Part shown: one piece after another, positions 30,166 through 39,184 of the stretch
How the letters are laid out: each line of letters opens with the position of its first letter
How positions within the stretch are numbered: the stretch's first letter is position 1
From: Aurantiochytrium sp. KH105
Taxonomy: Eukaryota > Sar > Bigyra > Thraustochytrida > Thraustochytriidae
Assembly (NCBI GenBank): GCA_003116975.1
Contig: BGKB01000035.1
Location: 372,001-436,000, forward strand
Length of the DNA stretch: 64,000 nucleotides
Reading direction: 5' to 3'
Made by a program: the position numbers and the translations under genes
Notes under the pieces: generated by a model
Told to the model about the DNA's origin: nothing
The model's database searches: none
What the model saw: the letters and a program-made list of their open reading frames with translations, nothing else

Positions 30166-30568
30166 GGAGGGAAAGTATACAAAGCTCACGCAGTGTCTGA
30201 CGCAGAGGCGCGCCCCATCAAATCCCTGGCGCAATCCGATTCCTCAGGAGACACCAGAGCGCAAGTCGGAGACTGCATTCGCAGGCGCGCAAAGCCAAGT
30301 CGCCGGCGCCAGGCCTCGTCGCCTGCAATAACAAGCCTCGAACATTCTGGCCGGCGGCAGCCTTGCGATTGCACGTGAGCGTGCGAGCTTGCTAGCGGCC
30401 CTGCGCGATTTCGATTGGAACGCCAACCAATTCTGCTCATCGAAGGGATTGCGAATAGACGTTGCAAAACGAGGCCGCCATCGCCAACACCAACACCAGC
30501 TCTAACGCCTTTGGAACGAGTCTCAGAAGGAAAGGAAAGAGTGCAGCATTACGCAAAGACCACGTACG

Positions 30569-31357
30569 ATGGAAGAGACTTCCTCTGAGATGCTCCAGCC
30601 CATGGAGTTTTTGCAGCCAATCGAGGCGATTCAGCCCATCAATCTCGTCAAGGAGCACACTTCTGCCGTAGCTGCTCTCGCTGCTGCAAGCTCTGGGGAG
30701 AGAAATGCCGAGAGCCGAGCGACGACGCGCTCTGAAGTTTCTCCGTCGACAAGAGTTCCGACGTCGCCGAACCCGGCGTCCTCGCCAAACCCTGCTGCCT
30801 CGGACTCTTCGTCATCGAGGCCGACGACCTTTCGAGACGGCGGGCGACAGAGCAGTGTGCTCATTGCGTCTGGAGGTATTTCCGAGGAGGGCTGCTACCT
30901 CACATTCGACACAGTGAGCGAAGGCACGCTGTTCCTAAACTGGAGCGAGACACATGTGAGCGGAGCTGTGGCCTTTTTCCGTCCCGGAAAGCCTGTGGCC
31001 AAGTTCAAGTACAAGCAAAACGGTGGCAAGAGCGAGCTCATTCGAAACCTGCGTGGCGGGACCGGCAAGGGCATGAAGCGCTACTACCAGGGCTGGACTC
31101 AGTTTGTCAAGCTTGCCCGTGACAATCAGTCCGAGCTCGTCATCTGGAATAAGCAAAACGAGGTCGGCGTTTACTTTCTCGACAAGGACAATGCGGTTCG
31201 CGTTCTGGAGAGCAATCGTCCTATCGACACGCAACTCATTCACGCCATTGCAGTCATGGCGCCGGGAAATTCCACCTTTTCGGGAGTTAACACTATGACA
31301 CGCGATTACTTTGCTGGAACTGGCAATCGTGAGGGCGCTGCTCTTTTGTTCAACTAA
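30569..31357 (+). CDS. Unknown protein with conserved-looking C-terminal domain
   Basis: A 262-residue ORF starts at ATG 30569. The first 95 residues are disordered and Ser/Pro/Ala-rich, with short MLQPMEFLQPIEAIQPI repeats near the start (a QPxE/N motif three times). Residues about 97-260 look like one folded, mainly beta domain with regular hydrophobic spacing (LTFDTVSEGTLFLNW, VGVYFLDKDNAVRVLE). I cannot name the family. TAGGCCTA occurs 12 bases after the stop codon. The gene converges on the SF3a60 gene 293 bases away. Confidence 0.65.
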   Translation: MEETSSEMLQPMEFLQPIEAIQPINLVKEHTSAVAALAAASSGERNAESRATTRSEVSPSTRVPTSPNPASSPNPAASDSSSSRPTTFRDGGRQSSVLIASGGISEEGCYLTFDTVSEGTLFLNWSETHVSGAVAFFRPGKPVAKFKYKQNGGKSELIRNLRGGTGKGMKRYYQGWTQFVKLARDNQSELVIWNKQNEVGVYFLDKDNAVRVLESNRPIDTQLIHAIAVMAPGNSTFSGVNTMTRDYFAGTGNREGAALLFN

Positions 31358-31650
31358 CTAACTAAGCTTAGGCCTAGGCCCTCAGTCTATAAAGCCGGCG
31401 CGGCTATAAAGATACTTGTTCTTCTTTTTCTTCTCCTCCTTTTCTTATAACTGTATTGCGCGATGGTCTGCGAATCTCTTTGTTTGCCTCGTTTCGATTA
31501 CCTGCACCATATGCGTTCTTGCAATGTCTGCGACTCAGATGCATTTTCACAATGTCTGCGCCACATGCATTGCTTGCATTGCTTGCACTTGCTTGCACAA
31601 ATGGTAGAAACTCGGTCGTATGCTTTTCTGTTTTGACGATGAGAAAAAAA

Positions 31651-33129
31651 TCATATCAAACCCTGACGCTTGAGATCTAAATATGTCTTGCGATCAAGAA
31701 CGTTGCCCTCGGAATCCTCAAGCTGCTCTTGGTCTCGAGAAAATGTATCTTGCTCAATGCTGGAGCGAAGCTTTGCGTAGAGGGCGCGGGCCTCGTCAAT
31801 CTTGCTAATTTCATGAAAGTGTGCCGTATTTGGAATACCGAGGACACTCATGCCATGCGCGTGGCGCCAATCGCGGAAATGACGCTCATAGGCGTGTCGA
31901 CCGCGGTAAATGTGGTTGCCGCAAATTTCGCACGTGTACTCAACATTGAGACCGTGCAGCTTGTACAGCCAAAGTGGGATCGGTTTCCCATCCCAATCAA
32001 GAGGCAGATTCTGAGGATTGCGATCGTTGTCGAGGTCATTGTCAGCGGCGTCCACGTAAAGAGCGTCCTCGTCATCGTCGTCGCCAAGTTCGCGTTTTGC
32101 CTCTGCCTCTTCCTCCTGACGAAGCTCTTCGTACGTTTGAGTTTGTTTGCGTGTGATGAAGGAGACGGTTGCGTCCACAAAGTCTGCCAAGTTCTCCACG
32201 AGGAACTGAACAAGGGCCTCCTCGCGAGCTACTTGATAAGCGTCAAAAAGGCGCGCCTTGCGCCAAACTTTTGCGTCTTGTGCGTCGCTCGGCGGACGCG
32301 CCGACTCGGCAGGCCCTAGGTGCAAAGGATGCTCACGAATGAGGTTGAGTCGTTCAACTCGTTGCGGCGGGCTTCCGCCTGATTTTGCGCCGCGCACCAG
32401 GAGCTCTCGCATAACTTTTGGAGCATCAAGCGCGGCCACTTCCGCGTCAGACTGGAGCTGCGTGCGCTCCCAGCCGGCGACGCGACCTTCTCGCCAGGCG
32501 TCTTCGAAGCGCGCCGCCACAGCGTCGAGGTCTAAGAAAACAAGCGCTTGTGCTCGACGATGGAACCCGTCGAGATAAGCATGAAGCGCCTTGAGGTACT
32601 CGAGGTACGGCCTGTGCGCTTTGACCTTGAGAATGTCAATGTCTGCAAAGTTGGCAAGACGACCGAGGTACTCAGTGTAGGAGATGTTTTTCCCGAGGCT
32701 GTCGGCGCCCTTCAGATTTGTAAACGTATGAAAGAGTGCGTGCAGGTCAAGGTACTTGCCGTGACGCTCCTCGCCGCTCCACTGCGGCGCCTCCGCCGCG
32801 CGCGCGGCGCAGACCTCGAGGACATCGACCTGGCCCTTGGCGTTTGGGTGCCGCGTGTAGAACTCTTGGAGCGCGCGCTTTTCCATAAAGAACCCCTGCA
32901 TGTCCTCGCTCTTGATGCGAGCCACCTCCTCCTCGACGTTCTGGCCGCGCTCGCGCCAGGCGGCGGCGTCTCGCGCGGCGGCTGCGGTCTCGCGGAGCAG
33001 CTTGGCGACCTTGAAGTCCTCGTTGAGTCTGCCAAGCCTGCCCCCGGCGCGTTTCTTGCGGGCCAGCGCGGCCGCCACGCCGCGCTCGAGGCCCTCCAGC
33101 TCCTCCACCGCCCCCCGCGCGCGCTCCAT
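31651..33129 (-). CDS. SF3A3: Splicing factor 3A subunit 3 (SF3a60/Prp9)
   Basis: SF3a60 is part of the U2 snRNP and is needed for branch-site recognition in the nucleus. From ATG 33129 the product is 492 residues, close to the usual length of about 500. The open frame continues upstream to 33645, but that is a Lys/Arg repeat and antisense Leu repeat. Diagnostic segments are KYLDLHALFHTFTNL (N-terminal helical part) and NLPLDWDGKPIPLWLYKLHG. A matrin-type C2H2 zinc finger follows at about residues 398-425 (CEICG ... HFRDWRHAHGM), then LGIPNTAHF, and the protein ends DLKRQGLI as in other family members. It diverges from ATP10 with 285 bases between start codons. Its presence shows a functioning spliceosome despite the few introns here. 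Confidence 0.95.
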   Translation of the reverse strand: MERARGAVEELEGLERGVAAALARKKRAGGRLGRLNEDFKVAKLLRETAAAARDAAAWRERGQNVEEEVARIKSEDMQGFFMEKRALQEFYTRHPNAKGQVDVLEVCAARAAEAPQWSGEERHGKYLDLHALFHTFTNLKGADSLGKNISYTEYLGRLANFADIDILKVKAHRPYLEYLKALHAYLDGFHRRAQALVFLDLDAVAARFEDAWREGRVAGWERTQLQSDAEVAALDAPKVMRELLVRGAKSGGSPPQRVERLNLIREHPLHLGPAESARPPSDAQDAKVWRKARLFDAYQVAREEALVQFLVENLADFVDATVSFITRKQTQTYEELRQEEEAEAKRELGDDDDEDALYVDAADNDLDNDRNPQNLPLDWDGKPIPLWLYKLHGLNVEYTCEICGNHIYRGRHAYERHFRDWRHAHGMSVLGIPNTAHFHEISKIDEARALYAKLRSSIEQDTFSRDQEQLEDSEGNVLDRKTYLDLKRQGLI

Positions 33130-33414
33130 GCTCCCGCGCAGGCGCCCGCCGCGGTCTTCCTTTCCGGGTCTGCTGCTCTGCGGCTGCTTCTTGTCCTTGT
33201 CCTTCTCCTTGTCCTTGTCTTTCTTCTCCTTGTCCTTGTCCTCCTTCTTCTTCTTCTCCTTCGACGGCGACTCGGTGGCCGTCGCGAGCGGGCTGGAGCA
33301 GCAGCCAAAGCGCCAAGGCCGCCGGCAGCGAGCCAGCCAGCGAGCGACCGAGCGTCGCGAGCGAGGAGGGGAGGCGGGGAGGCGGGGAGGCAGCGAGGGT
33401 CGGGGCCTCGCGGG
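33130..33414. promoter_or_regulatory. Compact bidirectional promoter region (SF3A3 / ATP10)
   Basis: Only 285 bases separate the two divergent start codons. The interval has a long alternating TCC/TTG pyrimidine-rich stretch (33180-33265) on the plus strand and GAGG-rich repeats just before ATG 33415. Both transcripts must initiate within or close to it. That it acts bidirectionally is inferred from geometry. Confidence 0.5.
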
Positions 33415-33546
33415 ATGCTCGCCCACGCCGCAAAGGCCGCCTTGGGCGCGCCGGCGAGAAGGGCACCGATGACCGCGGCCATGACGGCGCGGCGGGGTCT
33501 CGCGGCCGCCGCGCAAGGAGGCCCACGCGGAGACGGCCAGCAAGAC

Positions 33547-33580
<34 letters not shown>

Positions 33581-34272
33581 CGCCGCCGCAGCAGCAGCAA
33601 GAGGAGCCTGAAAAGGAGGAAAAGAGCGCAAAGCAGGAGAGACACGAGGAGCTCATGGGCAAGCTACGCGCGTGGATGGAAACCAGCCTTCTCGTGCAGC
33701 TGAGACGCGTGCATGAGAAGCCAGACATGAAACTCTTCGAGGCGGACGAAATGCTTATCCCACGCGAAGACGCCAAAAAGATGCCGCCGCTCAATCTGGA
33801 GGCTATCACGGGCCAGCCTCTGTTTGTTCCGAGCACTGGACGTGTCACCCTACTCTTGGTATCTTTTAACCAGCTTGGTTTTGATCATCTGCCGACGTGG
33901 AGAGACCCTGTGGAGCGCCACTTGCACGCAGGCGTGACGTCTCAAAAACAGCGCAACAAGCGCTCGCTCCAGATCGTCACCGTCTCTGCAGTTGAAAACC
34001 GCCTCTACCGTGCCTTTTCTGGTGTGCTTGGTCGCGTCTTTGAGAAAACCGTGGATCCTCGTCATGCCAACTCTACAGCAGCCTATTACGGCGATTTCTC
34101 CCCTTGGAAGCCCTCGCTCGATATTCGCAATCGCATTGTAGGATATGCCTTTCTCATTGACCCGCAAGGTCTTGTACGATGGAAAGGATGCGCGGAGTGC
34201 ACTTTTCACGAGAGCTTGCAGCTCATTCGCTGCCTCACCGAACTTTTGGAAGAAAAGGATCCTGCGCGATGA
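33415..34272 (+). CDS. ATP10-like mitochondrial F1Fo-ATP synthase assembly factor
   Basis: Atp10 assists assembly of the Fo sector (subunit 6) in the mitochondrial inner membrane. Translation from ATG 33415 gives 285 residues. The first 35 are Ala/Arg-rich without acidic residues (MLAHAAKAALGAPARRAP...), a typical mitochondrial targeting peptide. The next 25 are a Gln run encoded by (CAG)10. The remaining 200 contain the family-like segments GRVTLLLVSF, RNRIVGYAFLIDPQGLVRWKG and CAECTFHESLQLIRCL. The last resembles the end of Atp10, where a GYVFLVD-type strand precedes RW. The polyglutamine between the presequence and the mature domain is unusual. The family is fairly confident; the function is by homology. 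Confidence 0.8.
33550..33579. repeat. (CAG)10 tract in ATP10 coding sequence
   Basis: Pure CAG units encode the Gln run between the presumed targeting peptide and the mature Atp10 domain. A second short CAG run follows at 33588-33599. Confidence 0.95.
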
Positions 34273-34645
34273 TCCCCACCGATAGAAGTAGAATATGTTA
34301 GGACAAAAGCTTTGAAGTGTAAGACCAACTCACCGAGTTGCTTTTGTTGTGTTTTGATCGAGCTTCTTGCATAACTTTGCCCACAGTTAATTTCTCAACG
34401 AGAAGATAAAATTGTTTACAAATGAGGTCGTTGACCTGTGCATGAACTATAAGATTGGCGGTCGACACTTCCGTCACCATCTATTCTACATACTGGCATT
34501 GTAAAGTGCACACGCGCGCAGCCAAGCAGGAATGTTATAAAGAACGCAGGCCTATCGTGCTTCATGCGCGGTTCATCTTGGTTTTCCCCTCGCCACAAGT
34601 TCACGAAGTGAAATGCATTCTGGCAGGATTGGGGGTGGAGCTTTT
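34273..34645. other. Convergent 3' spacer (ATP10 / zinc-finger gene)
   Basis: This 373-base AT-richer region holds AGGCCTA (34549) but no gene. Confidence 0.5.
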
Positions 34646-34997
34646 TCATTCGAGATCCATGGGGGCCCCTCCAGCGCTAAAAGAGGGCATCGCGGCCGCT
34701 TGATCGCGAGGCTGTGGAGCGGCAGGGCACCATTCTTGGTGAAATTCCATCCGCGATATCGCGATGAGGCCTTCGCAGCGAGTGCACATGAACGATGAAC
34801 CATCTTTAGCTGCATCGCGCAGGATATCGGCCTGGCCGCGGTCCCTGAGAACGCTACTTCGCCCATCGAGGATTTTTAAGGCCTCTTGCACAAGCGCAGC
34901 AGGCTGTCCTTGAAGCAAGGTTTGTCTTCTCGGGTCATCGACACTGAGGGCTTCCAATGCTTCGACAAGGGCTTCAACGTCTTCAATGCCTTGCATG

Positions 34998-35031
<34 letters not shown>

Positions 35032-35131
35032 GCTGGTTGTGTAGCTGGTGGTGCTGTCGATGTTGCTGTTGTTGTTCTTGTGCGCCCTCAGTCTGGTGGT
35101 CCACCATAGTTTCGTTGCGTCTGGCAAGCAT
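34646..35131 (-). CDS. Small polyQ protein with C2HC zinc-binding motif
   Basis: A 161-residue protein starts at ATG 35131. The N-terminal 45 residues are Gln/His-rich (the run at 36-44 is encoded by a CTG tract). Residues about 48-112 are helical and charged. The C-terminus has FMCTRCEGLIAISRMEFHQE, with C116, C119, H131 and C135: spacing C-x2-C-x11-H-x3-C. That spacing equals the ubiquitin-binding UBZ4-type finger, although the intervening residues are not typical, so ubiquitin binding is only a possibility. I do not recognise the family. The gene is divergent from riboflavin kinase, 451 bases apart. Confidence 0.65.
35000..35026. repeat. (CTG)9 tract encoding polyglutamine
   Basis: Nine CTG units on the plus strand read as CAG codons in the minus-strand zinc-finger gene. 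Confidence 0.95.
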
Positions 35132-35582
35132 GGTTTCCGGGTTGGAGCCCAGCCTGTCGGTGTGGCGCTTTTCTTCTTTCTTCGCGCCAAAGATGCGGGC
35201 CCAACAGACGGCAGGATCAACGGCGCGCCACGAGACGTGTGAGCCGTCCCATGGCCCCTGGAGACGAGCTCCGTTCTTGCTTTCCTGCTGAGGCTCCGAT
35301 TGCCATCATCGTCGCCTCGAGAGGGGGGGTCGCGACCCAGTGAAAAGACCTAACTCTGTGGCGCGGGCCCTCTTAGGCCGCTTGGCAGAAGGTCCGCGTA
35401 GTTTCTGTGGAAGCTCGAGCATTCCCAAGTCGTCCGTCGTCGCGCAGGGCGCGCGAGTCTTGAAGATCTGCAGCTGCTCGCGCGCAGGAAACGCAGAGGA
35501 GCTTGGGCGCGGAGCGCAGGCGAGCCGCGCGGATCGCGTCCGCGTCGACGCTGACGCGCGCGAGGAGACTCGGCTTTGGAGG
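35132..35582. other. Divergent spacer (zinc-finger gene / riboflavin kinase)
   Basis: This 451-base region has a G-run at about 35325. The riboflavin-kinase frame is open through its second half from a GTG at 35340, without an ATG before 35583. Confidence 0.5.
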
Positions 35583-36140
35583 ATGATGCGCGAGGCGGGG
35601 ATCTTTGCGGCAGGCGCCGCGGGCGCGCTGTGGCTCGTGCGGCAGTCCGTGCGGCAGGGCGCTCGCGCGGCGAGGCAGCAGCGTGGACTCTACAGCGCTG
35701 CCGACGTGAGCCAGGTGGAACCGCCTCTGGTCCTCCATGGGGAAGTAGTCAAGGGATTTGGGCGTGGCGGAAAGTTGCTCGGATGCCCGACCGCAAATAT
35801 TGACGAGAAAGCCGTGGGCAACGCGCTCGAAAGCTTTGGCACCGGCGTGTACTTTGGATGGGCAAAGCTCGACGGCCAGGTGTACAAGATGGTCACCTCT
35901 ATCGGGTGGAATCCGTACTTTAAGAACGACAAGAAGACGGTGGAACCGCACATTCTGCACGATTTTAAAGGGGACTTTTACGGCAAGATGCTCTCGATCG
36001 TGGTCTGCGCCAAGATTAGACCGGAGCTCAACTTTGATTCCATGGAAGCGCTTGTAGAAGCCATCGACAATGACAAGGCGATCGCCGTCAAGGCTCTCGA
36101 TGACAAGCGCTACGAGCCTCTCAAGGCTAAGCTTTCATAG
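35583..36140 (+). CDS. Riboflavin kinase with N-terminal hydrophobic segment
   Basis: Riboflavin kinase phosphorylates riboflavin to FMN. From ATG 35583 (or 35586) the protein has 185 residues: about 45 extra at the N-terminus plus a core of about 140. The core shows LHGEVVKGFGRGGKLLGCPT followed by AN (PTAN at about 69-72, the flavin/ATP-binding motif), then YFGW, and VEPHILHDFKGDFYGK with the catalytic glutamate at about residue 122. There is no FAD-synthetase or HAD-phosphatase fusion, so it is monofunctional. Residues 5-20 (AGIFAAGAAGALWLV) are hydrophobic and followed by Arg-rich sequence, suggesting a membrane anchor or mitochondrial presequence; this is unusual for the soluble family and worth checking. 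The frame extends upstream without an ATG. Confidence 0.9.
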   Translation: MMREAGIFAAGAAGALWLVRQSVRQGARAARQQRGLYSAADVSQVEPPLVLHGEVVKGFGRGGKLLGCPTANIDEKAVGNALESFGTGVYFGWAKLDGQVYKMVTSIGWNPYFKNDKKTVEPHILHDFKGDFYGKMLSIVVCAKIRPELNFDSMEALVEAIDNDKAIAVKALDDKRYEPLKAKLS

Positions 36141-36522
36141 GGCGCCCGCCATTGATTTTCCGAGTTTTGACAAAATGGTTGACCCACATGACGGAGGTTT
36201 TAATTTCACCATGTATACCACGTAGACATTTTACTCTGACACATGCACACAGATACATTCACATTTTAAAATCACGATTGAAGTCAGATCTGGCAAGAAG
36301 TTTTCTTGCGAGATTCCATTACATTGAGCTGCCCTGGTGTCTCACTCACGATGCAAGCTAAGGAAACGAGACGAGCCGAGCCCTTATCCCGGCCAAACCC
36401 TTCTCTTCTGCTTTCGCCTTCGCCATCTTCCGAATGTAAAGAAAGACGAGGACTGGGAGAGTGAAAAGGAGAAGCGGAAAAAAGGGATGAGGATAACAGT
36501 TTCTTGGCTGCCTTGGCGCTGA
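36141..36522. other. Convergent 3' spacer
   Basis: This 382-base AT-richer spacer lies between riboflavin kinase and the MBL/cNMP gene. No gene or repeat seen. Confidence 0.5.
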
Positions 36523-39066
36523 TCAGGTAATGCAGCGCGTGTGAATGACACTCAGCAAAAAGCCCGGGTTGCCCTTGAAGAACTCGAGTAGACCTGCGCG
36601 TGGGATGAGAAGACATGATGTGGTTTCAAGAGCCTCGAGCTTGAGATTGTGCGGCTTGTTGTCAAGCATAGCATCCGTTTCGAGAATGAGAGCCCCTCGG
36701 GTATAGGTGTTGTTACCGCTAAAGCTATAACGGGCGGATTGGCGGCGGTCACGGCGACCTTGTCTTTGCGGCGCCGCACTAGCTTCGCGTGGTGAGGTTT
36801 GGCTGGCTTGGAGAACTTGCGGCGGGGGCGGCCCGCCCGTGGGACCGCTCGTCGGAAGAAGTGAAGTCGGGTCCGAGCAGCAGAGGCGGCCCGTCTCGAC
36901 AACGCAAGCGTACTCAATGGGATCTCCGACGTTCCAAATGCTCTCACCTTCGCGGAAAATACGGCGCTCAAAAATGGTCTCGAGCTGTGTTTTTTGCGAT
37001 TCGCTAAGCATGCGCAGCAATGAGTTGGCGCCGATCGTAGCCCAGCTGCCCGACTGCCGCATGCCAACGAGGTGGTCCATGCGCTGGATTACGTCCGTAC
37101 CCTGGAGCATCCAGCGAAAGTCCTCGCGCTCGAACTTGAGCAGTGTCACGTCCACGATGGCAAAAATATCCGCAGTGCGCAACGAGTTCTCCGAGATGAG
37201 TGCTTGCTCGCCAAAGTAGTCACCCGCATAGTAGGTCTTCACGGTTGTTGTTTTCCTCGGCGATTCGCGAGGATTTGCAATTGGAGCTCCAGCTGCAGTG
37301 CTCCCAGGCTTCGAGGGGGCGGCGTCTTCGCTTCGCGTCGTCTGGTTCCCCTTTTCTTCCTCCTCGTCACGCACCGAGGCTGCTCGTTCTTTGCATACTT
37401 TACGATTGTCGACCACACGTACCTCGCAACGGCCAGACATGACGGCATAGAAGCAAGAACCAATATCTCCCTTGCGCAGGATGCACTCGCCGGCACGAAT
37501 CTCCTCTGTCTTACAAAAGGAGAGAATGTCGGACGCGTGCTTGACAGTGAGGTGCGAAAAAAGGGGTATCGAGGACACGAGATCGAGAATCTCGAGCGCG
37601 CGAGAGTGCGGCGGCTCTTCGACGCCGTCGAGCGAAATGGTGTGTTCAACTCCAGGAATTGCAGCACGTAGACCAGACCCCTCTGGAATCTTGTCGAGCG
37701 ACACGTGGACCACATACAGCCTCTTCTTGACATCATCTGGCAACGCACTAAGGGTTTCCATGGGGGTATGAATGGGCGGCACCCCTGCCTCGTGCAGAAT
37801 GAGATCGCGGTCCCAGGGAAACTCGAGCAGCGCGTCCCGGCGTCCCGGCGAGAGTACTCCGTCTTCGCAGAGCTGCTGAATGCGCGTCGGATCGTTCATA
37901 TGATCGGCCGAGAAAACGATGCTCCGCCCACCAAAAAAGGCTTCAAAGCCCACGCAAGGAATGGAGTGCAGACTGTAGAAAAACCGAAGCACGCCGCCCC
38001 GGCACTTGACATCGGCGCCAACGCGAACGGGACGAAAAGAGAAAACGGTTGTCAAGAATGACTCGTCAAGGCCTGAAAGCGCGGCATATTTTCGCAAGAA
38101 GCAACCGTGAATCGTTGGCGTGGTCATGAGCGTAACTTTGCCTTCCTGGAGGATTTTTTGAAAGGTCCCTGCGTCATGGTCCGCATGACAGTGTGTGACA
38201 ATGACAGCATCAATGAGCGAGGGAGCAATGTTGTTTTCCTGAAGCAAGACGGACGAGTTGGGCGGCGGGTCCACCATGAGGCCGCGCCGATTCATCCATA
38301 GTACATATCCCGATGTGCTTCCTTTGGGATCGAATCCGTGGGAGCTGCCAAGAACCGTGACGCCAAAGAGAGGCGGCTTGAAGACTGGTGCGTCGAGCAC
38401 GGCTTCCGGCGAAGGACTGTGGGGGATGCGCACACGTTCGTCGATGATGGCGATCTCATTACCCTCTGCGTCGAAGACGATGTACTTTTCGTCGTGCATA
38501 AGAATCTCCACGAATGTTGATCCGTCCTCGGAGGGAAGCTTGACACGTCGAGATGTCTCGTCAAAAATGGCAAATGAAAGAAGAAGGTCTACTGTGATGA
38601 GCTTGTCGCCAAAGTGCCGAAAGTACTCGAGTTCCTTGACAAGGTCAGGCCGCTTGTGCACGGGATAGTCGGGCGCGAAGTCGACTTCTGGGTCCCATTC
38701 GCGGGGGCCGAGGAGGGTTTCCTGAAAGACATTTTGGATACGCGTCTTTACGTCTTCGTCGTTCACGACGAGGCAGACTCGCTTGCCATTCTTGAAGAAG
38801 AAGTTGCAATACGCTGGAAATTCGAATTCGGCAACATTGACTCCTTGACTTGGACCAAACTTCTTGACGAAGCGCTCGGTCGGTACGACAAAAAAGGCAG
38901 GGATGCCGAGCCCCAGCACCATGCTGTCTTTGATGGTTTCTGGCGGGATGCCAAACTGAATAGGCCCAATTTCTGTCATGACAATCTTGCCACCCCGAGG
39001 CAGATCGTATACTACCTGGGGCTGGGACGCCATGGAGTCCGTGTCATTGTCGCCGTCCTCGCTCAT
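36523..39066 (-). CDS. Metallo-beta-lactamase protein with two cyclic-nucleotide-binding domains
   Basis: I start at ATG 39066 (847 residues); upstream the frame runs into a GCAAC repeat. Residues about 235-470 form a metallo-beta-lactamase fold with VIVTHCHADHDAGTF (ligands H292, H294, D296, H297), a later H367 and the SADH segment (D388), and a further His near 425. Residues about 494-654 form a cyclic-nucleotide-binding domain containing GDIGSCFYAVMSG and a phosphate-binding cassette GEQALISENSLRTA with its conserved Arg. A large Ser/Lys-rich insertion splits its beta-roll. A second, degenerate CNB-like domain occupies about 680-847. MBL plus paired CNB domains is the arrangement of Dictyostelium GbpA/GbpB, cyclic-nucleotide-stimulated phosphodiesterases. 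That function is inferred from architecture. Confidence 0.85.
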   Translation of the reverse strand: MSEDGDNDTDSMASQPQVVYDLPRGGKIVMTEIGPIQFGIPPETIKDSMVLGLGIPAFFVVPTERFVKKFGPSQGVNVAEFEFPAYCNFFFKNGKRVCLVVNDEDVKTRIQNVFQETLLGPREWDPEVDFAPDYPVHKRPDLVKELEYFRHFGDKLITVDLLLSFAIFDETSRRVKLPSEDGSTFVEILMHDEKYIVFDAEGNEIAIIDERVRIPHSPSPEAVLDAPVFKPPLFGVTVLGSSHGFDPKGSTSGYVLWMNRRGLMVDPPPNSSVLLQENNIAPSLIDAVIVTHCHADHDAGTFQKILQEGKVTLMTTPTIHGCFLRKYAALSGLDESFLTTVFSFRPVRVGADVKCRGGVLRFFYSLHSIPCVGFEAFFGGRSIVFSADHMNDPTRIQQLCEDGVLSPGRRDALLEFPWDRDLILHEAGVPPIHTPMETLSALPDDVKKRLYVVHVSLDKIPEGSGLRAAIPGVEHTISLDGVEEPPHSRALEILDLVSSIPLFSHLTVKHASDILSFCKTEEIRAGECILRKGDIGSCFYAVMSGRCEVRVVDNRKVCKERAASVRDEEEEKGNQTTRSEDAAPSKPGSTAAGAPIANPRESPRKTTTVKTYYAGDYFGEQALISENSLRTADIFAIVDVTLLKFEREDFRWMLQGTDVIQRMDHLVGMRQSGSWATIGANSLLRMLSESQKTQLETIFERRIFREGESIWNVGDPIEYACVVETGRLCCSDPTSLLPTSGPTGGPPPPQVLQASQTSPREASAAPQRQGRRDRRQSARYSFSGNNTYTRGALILETDAMLDNKPHNLKLEALETTSCLLIPRAGLLEFFKGNPGFLLSVIHTRCIT

Positions 39067-39135
39067 GACCGCAGCGCACGACTTCAAACCGATAAAAAAG
39101 CGCGCGGCAACCTTTTGCGGTAGTACGTGTCGTCT

Positions 39136-39184
39136 GCAACGCAACGCAGCGCAACACAAGACAACGCAGCGCAACGCAACGCTG
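39136..39184. repeat. (GCAAC/GCAGC)n pentanucleotide tract
   Basis: About nine CGCAA-type pentamers, the complement of the TGCGT tract at 1691, lie 70-120 bases upstream of the MBL/cNMP start codon. Confidence 0.85.

Larger units (their letters stand above)
28915..30568. other. Large divergent intergenic region
   Basis: This 1.65 kb region holds an AT-rich island (about 29340-29450), an AGAGC pentanucleotide tract (29586-29650) and an A/C-rich AAACC/AAATC tract (30109-30165) flanked by direct copies of CAAAGTGGAG. Short ORFs follow the first tract (see the entry at 29683). No gene is convincingly supported. Confidence 0.5.

Noticed and set aside
32548..33414. N-terminal extension of the ATP10 frame over SF3A3
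   Set aside because: It is antisense to the secure SF3a60 coding sequence; the targeting-peptide-like ATG at 33415 is the better start.
33130..33645. N-terminal extension of the SF3a60 frame
   Set aside because: Upstream part is antisense to the ATP10 CAG tract and a Lys/Asp repeat; ATG 33129 gives the normal family length.
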